Source: JANWKQ01 sp040376605
Lineage (GTDB): Bacteria; Bacteroidota; Bacteroidia; CAIKAF01
DNA: 6,220 nucleotides
Direction of reading: 5' to 3'
NCBI GenBank assembly: GCA_040376605.1
Contig: JBEIQI010000187.1
Coordinates: forward strand, 1-6,220
This document shows positions 1 to 6,079 of the stretch, one piece after another. Position 1 is the stretch's first letter. The number at the start of each line of letters is the position of its first letter. The notes below the pieces were generated by a model. The model saw only the letters and a list, made by a program, of their open reading frames with translations. It was not told the DNA's origin and ran no database searches. The position numbers and the translations under genes are program-made.

Positions 1-2
1 TT

Positions 3-56
3 CCCTATCGAATCTTTGAAACCAATAATGAAGCTGTTTGCTGGTTAAGAAACTAG
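3..56 (+). CDS. C-terminal tail of a gene entering from the left (partial)
   Basis: From base 3 one frame stays open for 17 codons and ends at TAG (54-56), giving a tail that reads PYRIFETNNEAVCWLRN. The pattern 'hydrophobic-F-x-x-x-x-E-A-hydrophobic-x-W-L-[RK]' resembles the last helix of small Bacteroidota proteins such as STAS or SpoIIAA-like domains. That resemblance is from memory and too short to name a product. It would be convergent with the thioredoxin gene, with 3 bp between stops, which fits the other two tight convergent junctions in the window. A second + frame (bases 1-48, ending FAG-stop) and one - frame are also open over this short stretch, so the call is tentative. Confidence 0.35.
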   Translation, partial: PYRIFETNNEAVCWLRN

Positions 57-57
57 C
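40..57 (+). terminator. Hairpin over the stop codon at the first convergent junction
   Basis: GCTGGTT (40-46) pairs with AACTAGC (51-57) around a 4-base loop AAGA. This gives seven pairs including one G-U. The stem contains the TAG stop of the partial + gene and is followed by the T-rich stretch GTTATTTATT (59-68), as expected for a weak intrinsic terminator of rightward transcription. On the other strand no U-tract follows. No folding energy was computed. Confidence 0.35.
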
Positions 58-59
58 CG

Positions 60-1544
60 TTATTTATTCACGATTTTCGATCGCTTATACTTCTCAAGGA
101 AGTCCTTGATTTGATCAGCACCCAACTTTTTCGCAATAATTTTTTTATCCTTATCCAAAATATAAACCACAGGATAGCTATATAAATCGAATATATGTCT
201 GAAGTTTAAACTATTTAAATCTGTTAACTTTAGTTCTAAAATATATTTTTGAGGATTGGTATTTAATTCTGGATTATCCGATACGTTTAGCCAAGGCAAG
301 TTTTGTTCTGCCTGGTATTTTTTCCATTCTTTATCTTCTAACTCCCCTTCTACTCCAAAAATTTCTATTCCATTTGGCTTTAAATAATCATTATAAAGCT
401 CCTTCATAATCGGAGTCGATTTTTTACAATGACTACAAGTTGCGTCCCAGAAATATAAAATGGTATACTCCCCTTTAAAATCATATAATGAATGAAACTG
501 CCCAGCAGTATCAGGTAACGTGATATTGTTGACCACAGTACCGCATAAAAGTGGTTTTAGTTTATCAGCCCTTTCAATCATTTTATCCATTGTTTTTTGA
601 TCAACCCAGGATGCTTGACCTGTTCTATAATATTTATCTATAAGATGCACAAATACAGCATCCATACACATCATGGCTGATCTTTCGTAAGTATAGGTTA
701 GATGGTGGCAAATGAACTTAAACATCTCCTTATCACCTCCAGTTTTTGCTAACATACGATCAGCCTCCACCATTATGGAATCTGGGATTTGATAAACCAC
801 CTTGTCGAAATAATAAATCAACTTCGACTCAAGAACAGGTGTTCTTATTAAACGATTATCGGTTAAATCAATATTATCCCAAAAATGAGCCTTAAAATAT
901 CTAGGTAAGAATAAAGAATCTCCTTTCGGAGCTTCTGGCAAATCAATATCTTTCATTGCCTTAAAAACTCTCGTTACTAATAAATCAGGGTTCTGTTTAA
1001 TTTTATCGTCCCTGAATTTGTTGATACTTTCAGTAATATCATCCCTTTGTTTAATAGCGTCCTTGTATTCTTTACTCTGTTTATCAATATCCTTCTTATT
1101 AATGATTTCATTATAAGGGAACATTTCCTTTTGTTTGGCCGCAATGGTTTTCATGTAATCATACCAAATCATGTTTTCGGCGGATTTTTTTACGTTCATA
1201 TGACCAACCATATCAAGGGTATCCGTTTCCATCTGAATTTTAGATTCGTTTACCACAAATTCAAAATAGTTCTTACGAGGGGTTATAAACAAATATATCC
1301 CTCCTTGTAAAGTATCTTTCCCACTAAATTCAACCTCCCCATTTGCGTTAACATGGGCAGTATCCTTAATAAACTTTTTCTCTCCGTAATGAAACCCCAG
1401 ATAGACATCAACATCCTTAAGTCCGCCAACTTTAAACTTAAAAGAATAATTGCTAATGACAGGTTTTGCTTTTTGAGTTTGGCTATTGGCTATTTGTGAG
1501 CCAATGAATGTCACAAGTAAAATAAGTAAGTATCTAACTTTCAT
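60..1544 (-). CDS. Exported TlpA-like thioredoxin-fold protein (DUF4369/DUF5106 type)
   Basis: This 494-residue protein is predicted to be a periplasmic thiol-disulfide oxidoreductase of the TlpA/ResA group. Residues 1-21 form a Sec signal peptide (K/R, then LLILLVTFIG, cleavage probably after ANS). There is no lipobox cysteine, so it is not a lipoprotein. Residues about 33-110 are beta-rich like DUF4369, and the charged helical middle (about 120-330) matches the style of DUF5106. The C-terminal thioredoxin fold (about 338-485) carries the redox pair C370-S-H-C373 after the WDAT strand and a cis-proline site at Y457-P458 before VVYILDKDKK. Such proteins usually reduce or shuffle disulfides in envelope proteins; the substrate is unknown. 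The start is the ATG directly before the signal peptide. The gene is alone on its strand here, with the next - strand gene almost 1.8 kb upstream. The fold is well supported; the exact partner and reaction are not. Confidence 0.85.
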   Translation of the reverse strand: MKVRYLLILLVTFIGSQIANSQTQKAKPVISNYSFKFKVGGLKDVDVYLGFHYGEKKFIKDTAHVNANGEVEFSGKDTLQGGIYLFITPRKNYFEFVVNESKIQMETDTLDMVGHMNVKKSAENMIWYDYMKTIAAKQKEMFPYNEIINKKDIDKQSKEYKDAIKQRDDITESINKFRDDKIKQNPDLLVTRVFKAMKDIDLPEAPKGDSLFLPRYFKAHFWDNIDLTDNRLIRTPVLESKLIYYFDKVVYQIPDSIMVEADRMLAKTGGDKEMFKFICHHLTYTYERSAMMCMDAVFVHLIDKYYRTGQASWVDQKTMDKMIERADKLKPLLCGTVVNNITLPDTAGQFHSLYDFKGEYTILYFWDATCSHCKKSTPIMKELYNDYLKPNGIEIFGVEGELEDKEWKKYQAEQNLPWLNVSDNPELNTNPQKYILELKLTDLNSLNFRHIFDLYSYPVVYILDKDKKIIAKKLGADQIKDFLEKYKRSKIVNK

Positions 1545-1549
1545 GGATG

Positions 1550-1570
1550 ATCTGTAATTTATCTACAGAT
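1550..1570. repeat. 7-bp inverted repeat just upstream of the thioredoxin start codon
   Basis: ATCTGTA (1550-1556) and TACAGAT (1564-1570) are perfect inverted copies separated by 7 bases. They lie 6-26 bases upstream of the ATG at 1544, inside the likely 5' leader. The repeat could be a dyad binding site or a small leader hairpin covering the ribosome-loading region. Its short arms mean that chance is possible. Confidence 0.35.
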
Positions 1571-1694
1571 GACAAATAAACAAGTTTCGTTCCCTTTTTG
1601 TATACAATTAGGAACCCATTAACATTTTTTTGATTTAAGCCCTGCATAAATCATATTAAAGAAAAACTTTATCTTTATAACCTAAGCTAATTGA

Positions 1695-3356
1695 ATGATG
1701 AAAAAACTATACCTTACTCTTGCTCTATTAATTTCTACTTACATTGTATCAACAGCCCAAATGCATCTTCAATCTGCCGATTTAATTGAAGATTTTAATG
1801 CAACACAGGTTGATAGTTTTCTTACCGCAGAAGGTATACCTAGCGGATTGCTAACGATTAGAAATGGAATTAAAGTATATAAAATTACTTATAGCACTGT
1901 TAGCTGGGATAGCTCCGCTACCTTGGCTACTGGGGTAGTATTCCTCCCTCAGGGAAATGACAACTGCAGGAGGCCGATCCTTAATTATTGCCATGGTACG
2001 ATCATTAAAAAACTGGATGCTCCTAGTTATAAAGTGGGTGAATATTTAGTAGGTGTAGCCTTTAGTTCTACCGGATATATTGCAGTTATGCCCGATTATT
2101 TGGGGCTTGGTAGTGTTAGTCCGGGTATGCACCCCTACATTCATGCTCATTCGGAGGCTACCGCTGCAATTGATATGTTAAGAGCATCCAAAGAATGGAT
2201 GGACAGTATTGATTATTCTTATAGCGATCAACTTTTTATGACTGGATATTCTCAGGGAGGACATGCCTCTATGGCTGCTCATAAAATGATGCAGGAGACT
2301 TTACCAGGCGAATTTACGGTAACAGCAGCTGTTCCGCTTTCTGGCCCTTACGATGTTTCAGGTGTTCAGGCAGAGGTAATTACCAGAGATAGCTCATATG
2401 GTGCTCCAGGATACCTGCCATTTGTATTATTTTCATATAATATGGTTTACAATATGTACCCAACCTATGATGCGATATTAGATACCCCTTATAACCTTAC
2501 CGTTCCTCCATTAATGGATGGTTCCGTATCTTTAGGCGTTGTAGAAAATTTTATTCCTGATACCCCTAATTTAATTATTCTTCCTGCCTTATTAGACACC
2601 TTCGAAACAGATACCAGTCACATATTTTGGGATGCACTAAGAGCCAATAATTTATATGATTGGGTTCCTAATTGTCCAGTAAGGCTGGGTTATTGTACAG
2701 CGGATGAATTGGTGTCTTATAGAAATGCCATAGCTTGTCAGGATAGTATGATAGCCAGAGGGGCAACGGATGTTCAGGCATTTGTTGTAAATCCATCTCT
2801 TGCTCATAGCGATTGCGCATTATTTGCATTAATGGCTGCTAACATTTTCTTTACGGGTTTTAGAGAAGATTTAATTGATATTAATTTAACTGTTACCGAT
2901 CAATCCTCTGCTGGCAGTAATGATGGTGCGATTTTAACCAGTATTTCAGGGGGAGTTCCAGGTTATAATTATGTTTGGAGTAATAGTGCAACAACGCCCA
3001 ATTTATATGGTACCATTGGGGGCTCCTATTCTGTTACGGTTACAGATACCAATGGTTGTTCATCAACTGCATCAGCCTTTATAGGGGTTATTGGAATAGA
3101 AGATGAATTGAATCCACCGACTATTAACTTATATCCAAATCCAGCGACTGAACAATTCAATATTCAATTAAATAATTTTCATGCGGATGTTGAGATAACT
3201 TTGATTGACTTGGTGGGCAAAACGGCCTTAAATAGACATATACCGCATGGCACGGAGTTAGTAAGTATTAGCACGTTCGGTATTTCAAGGGGTGTTTATC
3301 TGGTGAAAATTGAGTGTGAAAATAGTTTGATCTCAAGAAGAATAGTTATTCAATAG
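1695..3356 (+). CDS. Secreted alpha/beta-hydrolase (lipase/esterase type) with SprB repeat and T9SS sorting domain
   Basis: This 553-residue protein has a Sec signal peptide (residues 1-21, MMKKLYLTLALLIS then a cut near STA-Q). An alpha/beta-hydrolase domain covers about 25-390. It shows an oxyanion-type HGT (100-102), the DYLGLG...HPY stretch (134-148) typical of secretory lipases and related esterases, and the nucleophile elbow G-Y-S186-Q-G. D337 (in TADELV) and H371 (in AHSDC) are the likely remaining triad residues. A single SprB-type repeat (about 397-463, with SGG-P-Y-W and YSVTVTDTNGC) follows. The C-terminus (about 477-553, LYPNPATEQF to GVYLVKIE) is a type A T9SS sorting signal. The protein should therefore be exported by the type IX system, cut, and released or anchored at the cell surface. 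The substrate is unknown: a lipid ester, another ester, or less likely a peptide. ATG at 1698 is an equally possible start, one codon shorter. Confidence 0.88.
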   Translation: MMKKLYLTLALLISTYIVSTAQMHLQSADLIEDFNATQVDSFLTAEGIPSGLLTIRNGIKVYKITYSTVSWDSSATLATGVVFLPQGNDNCRRPILNYCHGTIIKKLDAPSYKVGEYLVGVAFSSTGYIAVMPDYLGLGSVSPGMHPYIHAHSEATAAIDMLRASKEWMDSIDYSYSDQLFMTGYSQGGHASMAAHKMMQETLPGEFTVTAAVPLSGPYDVSGVQAEVITRDSSYGAPGYLPFVLFSYNMVYNMYPTYDAILDTPYNLTVPPLMDGSVSLGVVENFIPDTPNLIILPALLDTFETDTSHIFWDALRANNLYDWVPNCPVRLGYCTADELVSYRNAIACQDSMIARGATDVQAFVVNPSLAHSDCALFALMAANIFFTGFREDLIDINLTVTDQSSAGSNDGAILTSISGGVPGYNYVWSNSATTPNLYGTIGGSYSVTVTDTNGCSSTASAFIGVIGIEDELNPPTINLYPNPATEQFNIQLNNFHADVEITLIDLVGKTALNRHIPHGTELVSISTFGISRGVYLVKIECENSLISRRIVIQ

Positions 3357-3374
3357 ACTATTTAGTTTATTGGA
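3349..3374. terminator. Near-palindrome spanning both stop codons of the hydrolase and acyltransferase genes
   Basis: CAATAGACTA (3351-3360) is mirrored by TAGTTTATTG (3363-3372) with one G-T mismatch, and two more outer pairs (3349-3374, 3350-3373, the latter a wobble) extend it. With the two innermost pairs opened, the loop is TATTTA. The structure contains the TAG of the hydrolase (3354-3356) and the TAA of the acyltransferase (complement of 3362-3364). It could be a weak bidirectional terminator, but it is AT-rich and only modestly T-rich sequence follows on either strand. Confidence 0.4.
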
Positions 3375-4237
3375 CGTTTATGTTTCCATCTGCGATGAGA
3401 CCATAACCATGTTTCGGGGTTTTCTGTAATAATTTGCTCTAACCGACGGGCAAATAAATCAGTTATTTCGTTTTCTTTCAACGTTGCAGAGTTCTGGGAA
3501 ATCAATTCTACCTTCATTACATACTTTCCTCTTCTTACTTTTATTAGATAAGCCAAAACTACAGGATAATCCTTTTTCCTGGCAATCTTATCATACCCGT
3601 TAAAAAAGCAGGTATCCTGATTTAAAAATTGGGTCCAATAAGCATACTCAGGCACTGGTGACTGGTCTGCAATAAATGCCAATACCATCGGATCTGAGCG
3701 TTGTTCATGAATCAATCTGGTTATTTGTTGCATGGGTAATAAGTGAGATCCAAACCGAGATCTAAACTTTAAAAATAATTGTTCAAATACTTTATTTTTT
3801 AATGGTCTGTATAAGGCAACTAATGGATTTAAATGATAGGTATTATAGGATAAACTGCACCATTCCCAATTACCAAAATGACCCAGCAAGCAAATAAAAT
3901 CTCTCTTTTGTTGATATAACTCTTCAAATACATGAATATCCTCAATTATGCATTGCTTTTGCAATTGTTTGGGACTTGCCTCTATTGCCCATATGTTTTC
4001 TACGATTAAATCGGATAAATGCTGATAAAATTTTCTTTCAATTTTTTTTAATTCAGTTAACGATTTGTTGGGAAAGGAATTGGATAAATTGGTTCGAACC
4101 ACTTTCTTGCGGTAACCGATTAAATAATATAAAATAAAATAGATAAATCTTGAATATACCAATAAATACCAAAGAGGCAACAAAGAATGCAGCCTTAGGA
4201 TCAGATAAAATATTTTAATACCGAATTGTTTCACCAA
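3362..4237 (-). CDS. LpxL/HtrB-family lysophospholipid/lipid A acyltransferase
   Basis: This inner-membrane acyltransferase should add a late acyl chain to lipid A or a related lysolipid, facing the cytoplasm. The N-terminus (residues about 7-42) is a hydrophobic anchor, followed by GYRKKVVRTNLSNSFP, typical of Bacteroidota members. The catalytic HX4E motif is H120-FGNW-E125. Further family marks are ALYRPLKN (141-148), ADQSP (190-194) and the C-terminal WLWSHRRWKHKRP (277-289). Its 291 residues match the family. No ATG occurs in frame: upstream reading meets a stop at 4298-4300 without one, so translation must begin at TTG (4235-4237) or GTG (4232-4234). Both place the start where homologues begin, just before KQFGIKIFYL. 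It is divergent from the polyphosphate kinase gene with 75 bp between. The acyl donor, acceptor and position cannot be told from sequence. Confidence 0.88.
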   Translation of the reverse strand: MVKQFGIKIFYLILRLHSLLPLWYLLVYSRFIYFILYYLIGYRKKVVRTNLSNSFPNKSLTELKKIERKFYQHLSDLIVENIWAIEASPKQLQKQCIIEDIHVFEELYQQKRDFICLLGHFGNWEWCSLSYNTYHLNPLVALYRPLKNKVFEQLFLKFRSRFGSHLLPMQQITRLIHEQRSDPMVLAFIADQSPVPEYAYWTQFLNQDTCFFNGYDKIARKKDYPVVLAYLIKVRRGKYVMKVELISQNSATLKENEITDLFARRLEQIITENPETWLWSHRRWKHKRPIN

Positions 4238-4251
4238 ATGATTTACTAATA

Positions 4252-4282
4252 CAAAGAAGCATAATTTCGGAATGAAACCAAA
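4252..4282 (-). promoter_or_regulatory. Possible promoter of the acyltransferase gene
   Basis: On the - strand TTTG (complement of 4279-4282) is followed after 19 bases by CTTCTTTG (complement of 4252-4259). This keeps the TTTG of both Bacteroidota boxes but lacks the TA of the -7 box. Transcription would begin near 4245, leaving a leader of about 8 bases before the TTG/GTG start. Confidence 0.3.
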
Positions 4283-4296
4283 TTTTAATATATTTA
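4265..4296 (+). promoter_or_regulatory. Possible promoter of the polyphosphate kinase gene
   Basis: TATATTTA (4289-4296) matches seven of eight positions of the Bacteroidota TAnnTTTG box, counting the two free ones. TTTC (4265-4268), 20 bases upstream, is a three-of-four match to the -33 box. A start near 4302 would leave a leader of about 11 bases. The region is so AT-rich that chance matches are likely. Confidence 0.25.
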
Positions 4297-4312
4297 CTTA
4301 AATAGTTGAAGC

Positions 4313-5179
4313 ATGAATGATTTACCTTTGAAACTAGCACATCCTCAATTTTTTAACATTCTAAAAGAACCTACAGAATATCATGGCAACAAGTTAAATA
4401 AAGAAGAGGCTCATGAGCTTCTGGAACTAAATTCTAAAAAATTATCTGAGCTCCAAGAAGTATTGTATGCCGACGGAAGATGGTCCGTATTGGTTATATT
4501 TCAGGGCATGGATGGCAGCGGGAAAGACTCGTGTATTAAAAGAATTTTTTCGGGCATTAACCCCCAAGGATGCCAAGTTTCTAGTTTTAAAGCTCCGTCC
4601 GAAGAAGATTTAAAACATGATTATTTATGGCGATGCATGAAACAATTACCAGAGCAAGGTAAAATTGGCATTTTTAATAGATCTTATTATGAAGAAGTAC
4701 TGGTGGTAAGGGCTTATCCCAATATCCTTGCAGCTCAGCAATTACCTGAGGTACATCAGGGAAAAGATATATGGAAAAACAGATTTGAGGATATCAATAA
4801 TTTCGAAAAATATTTATCGAGAAACGGCACCAAAATCATTAAATTCTATTTAAATATTTCGAAAAAAGAGCAAGCAAAACGTTTGCTAAAGAGGGCCATG
4901 GATGCTGATAAGTTTTGGAAGGTGGGCGAACATGATTTGCAAATTAATAAGGACTACCTTACGTTTATCGATGAAATCGATGACATGATTTTAAATACAG
5001 CGACTAAACATGCCCCTTGGTACATTGTTCCTTCTGATGATAAATGGTATGCTCAGATATTAATGATGAACACTATATTGGAAGAAATTAAATCATTGAA
5101 TGTTAAATTTCCGGAACCTACCAAGGAACAAAAACTAGCCATAGAAGAAGCGAAAAGAACGCTGGGCAGTCTAATTTAA
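4313..5179 (+). CDS. ppk2: Polyphosphate kinase 2, class III-like (polyphosphate:nucleotide phosphotransferase)
   Basis: This soluble enzyme moves phosphate from inorganic polyphosphate to nucleotides. It has the P-loop fold of PPK2: Walker A G65-MDGSGK-D72, the Walker B-like segment IGIFNRSYYEEV (118-129), and a lid region with basic residues about 189-205 (KRLLKRAMDADKFWK). The ending HAPWYIVPSDDKWYA (233-247) is also conserved. FNRSYYEEVLVVR and a one-domain length of 288 residues fit the class III-like group (TIGR03709 type), known in Bacteroidota and Deinococci. Some of these can phosphorylate both AMP and ADP, so ATP regeneration from AMP is possible. The nucleotide preference here is inferred from motif similarity only. 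The start is the ATG at 4313, as MNDLPLKLAHP resembles the usual beginning. The gene stands alone, with no ppk1 or exopolyphosphatase beside it. Confidence 0.92.
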   Translation: MNDLPLKLAHPQFFNILKEPTEYHGNKLNKEEAHELLELNSKKLSELQEVLYADGRWSVLVIFQGMDGSGKDSCIKRIFSGINPQGCQVSSFKAPSEEDLKHDYLWRCMKQLPEQGKIGIFNRSYYEEVLVVRAYPNILAAQQLPEVHQGKDIWKNRFEDINNFEKYLSRNGTKIIKFYLNISKKEQAKRLLKRAMDADKFWKVGEHDLQINKDYLTFIDEIDDMILNTATKHAPWYIVPSDDKWYAQILMMNTILEEIKSLNVKFPEPTKEQKLAIEEAKRTLGSLI

Positions 5180-5193
5180 CCTACAGTTCTTTT
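5153..5193. terminator. A-tract/T-tract inverted repeat over the ppk2-TetR convergent junction
   Basis: AAAAGAAC (5153-5160) is a perfect inverted copy of GTTCTTTT (5186-5193). Inside it, TGGG (5163-5166) can pair with CCTA (5180-5183) with one G-U, leaving a 13-base loop that holds the ppk2 TAA. Because one arm ends in T and the other begins in A, the element could end transcription in both directions. The arms lie within the ends of both genes, and the stop codons are one base apart. Confidence 0.4.
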
Positions 5194-5861
5194 TGTAAAC
5201 TGGATAACACCATATCCTCCACAAAAGCTACAATTAAATTGGCATTATCATCTGTTTGAAAGTCGGTAAGGGAAGGAAGGTTTTTCTTAAAATAGCTTTG
5301 AAAATGCGCCACTTCAATCATGGTACTTGACAAGGATCTAGGATATTTATAGTTTTCATTGCATTCCAATAGTACTTGCCCAATTACCGAGCATAGGTCT
5401 TTATATGGTTTAAATAACTGGGCACTATTGTCCTCTGTTACATGTTTTGTCAAGTAGGTTTTAGTGCCTTCATTAATCATAATCTCATGCAATAATCTTA
5501 CATCCAGTAAATCACTATAAAAGTCATCCTTATCAATAATGATAAGTAAATGAATAATTTGCTTAAGCTTATAAATAGGATCTTTTACATTGTTGGTATG
5601 ATAGCTAACCCGAAATTCCAACCACCGCCAATACCATGCCATGAGATATACCAATAAACGATGTTTATTTTCGAAGTATCTGTAGATAGTGGCTTCGGTA
5701 GTTCCAATTTCAAGGGCTAGTTTTTTAAATGTAAATGATTCAAAACCAAAATGTTGAATTAAAATAACCGATTGAGATAAAATTTTTTTACCTAATTCTG
5801 ACTGCTCTGGATCCCGAAGGAAGAGCTTCTCGTTCATTTTAATCTGGAGTTGAACATCCAT
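5181..5861 (-). CDS. TetR/AcrR-family transcriptional regulator
   Basis: This is a DNA-binding regulator of 226 residues from the chosen start. The N-terminal TetR domain (about 22-73) contains FTFKKLALEIGTTEATIYRYFENKHRLLVYL (43-73), with the TxxxIYRYFxNKxxLL recognition-helix signature. The remainder (about 80-226) is a helical ligand/dimer domain I cannot assign to a ligand. The longest open frame starts at a TTG at 5912, but the best promoter (5889-5918) lies inside that extension, so those first codons cannot be translated from it. ATG at 5861 gives a leader of about 22 bases and MDVQLQIKMNEKLFLRDPEQ, which looks like the usual beginning of this Bacteroidota group. ATG at 5879 (almost leaderless) and 5837 are the alternatives. 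It is divergent from the partial gene at 6080, a possible target, and a palindrome at its promoter suggests autoregulation. Confidence 0.87.
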   Translation of the reverse strand: MDVQLQIKMNEKLFLRDPEQSELGKKILSQSVILIQHFGFESFTFKKLALEIGTTEATIYRYFENKHRLLVYLMAWYWRWLEFRVSYHTNNVKDPIYKLKQIIHLLIIIDKDDFYSDLLDVRLLHEIMINEGTKTYLTKHVTEDNSAQLFKPYKDLCSVIGQVLLECNENYKYPRSLSSTMIEVAHFQSYFKKNLPSLTDFQTDDNANLIVAFVEDMVLSSLQKEL

Positions 5862-5888
5862 TTTAATCGATTTTAGCATACAATTGGA

Positions 5889-5918
5889 CAAATATATATA
5901 AAAGCAATACAATACAAA
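5889..5918 (-). promoter_or_regulatory. Promoter of the TetR-family gene (Bacteroidota consensus)
   Basis: On the - strand a perfect TTTG -33 box (complement of 5915-5918) stands 18 bases before a perfect TAnnTTTG -7 box, TATATTTG (complement of 5889-5896). This is the best consensus promoter in the window. Transcription should begin near 5882-5885, which sets the regulator's start at ATG 5879 or, more comfortably, 5861. Confidence 0.6.
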
Positions 5919-5939
5919 ATAATAGCTTTGCTATTATTT
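5917..5939. promoter_or_regulatory. Candidate TetR operator: perfect palindrome between two divergent promoters
   Basis: AAATAATAGC (5917-5926) and GCTATTATTT (5930-5939) are perfect 10-bp inverted arms around the 3 bases TTT. The size (23 bp) suits a TetR-family dimer site. It overlaps the -33 box of the regulator's own promoter and contains the possible -33 box of a rightward promoter. A half-site copy, AATAATAG, recurs at 5990-5997. As RNA it could also form a tight hairpin, but no transcript needs to end here because both flanking genes point outward. Confidence 0.5.
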
Positions 5940-5957
5940 ATTTTAATATTACTATTG
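5927..5957 (+). promoter_or_regulatory. Possible rightward promoter of the gene at 6080
   Basis: TTTG (5927-5930) is followed after 19 bases by TACTATTG (5950-5957), which misses the TAnnTTTG box at one position. Transcription would start near 5963, leaving a leader of about 117 bases. No closer promoter was seen. A 15-bp dyad (TTGTTT-TAT-AAACAA, 5955-5969) begins at the end of the -7 box. Confidence 0.35.
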
Positions 5958-6005
5958 TTTTATAAACAAATTCTCATTAAAATTGTTCCAATAATAGAAA
6001 TAAGC

Positions 6006-6019
6006 ATGTGTTAACGCAT
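6006..6019. repeat. 14-bp near-palindrome in the leader of the gene at 6080
   Basis: ATGTGTTAACGCAT is symmetrical about its centre except for one pair (T6009 against G6016). It lies about 60 bases upstream of the ATG at 6080, in otherwise featureless AT-rich DNA, and could be a second protein-binding site. An ATG at 6006 meets a stop after one codon and is not a gene. Confidence 0.25.
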
Positions 6020-6079
6020 TAGAAATAAGTGCAAACTTCAAGATAATCAGCAATTAAATAAAGATTAAACTCGTCTTTC

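Noticed and set aside
1047..1310. An 87-codon open frame on the + strand.
   Set aside because: It lies wholly antisense to the well-supported thioredoxin gene, its translation is low-complexity F/I/H-rich sequence, and it has no recognisable motif. It is a shadow of the real gene.
1573..1608. Possible promoter for the thioredoxin gene: TTTATTTG (complement of 1573-1580) with ATTG (complement of 1605-1608) upstream.
   Set aside because: The spacing of 24 bases is beyond the usual range and both boxes are imperfect.
1670..1677. TATCTTTA as a -7 box for the secreted hydrolase.
   Set aside because: It is a near match to TAnnTTTG, but no TTTG or TTG lies 17-23 bases upstream. In such AT-rich DNA the single box means little.
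5184..5202. CAGTT/AACTG hairpin inside the 3' end of the TetR gene.
   Set aside because: It has only five pairs and a 9-base loop, and it competes with the longer 8-bp repeat at 5153-5193 that suits a terminator better.
5917..5939. Reading the 10-bp-arm palindrome as an intrinsic terminator.
   Set aside because: Both flanking genes start here and point outward, so no transcript ends at this place. Overlap with promoter boxes makes an operator the simpler reading.
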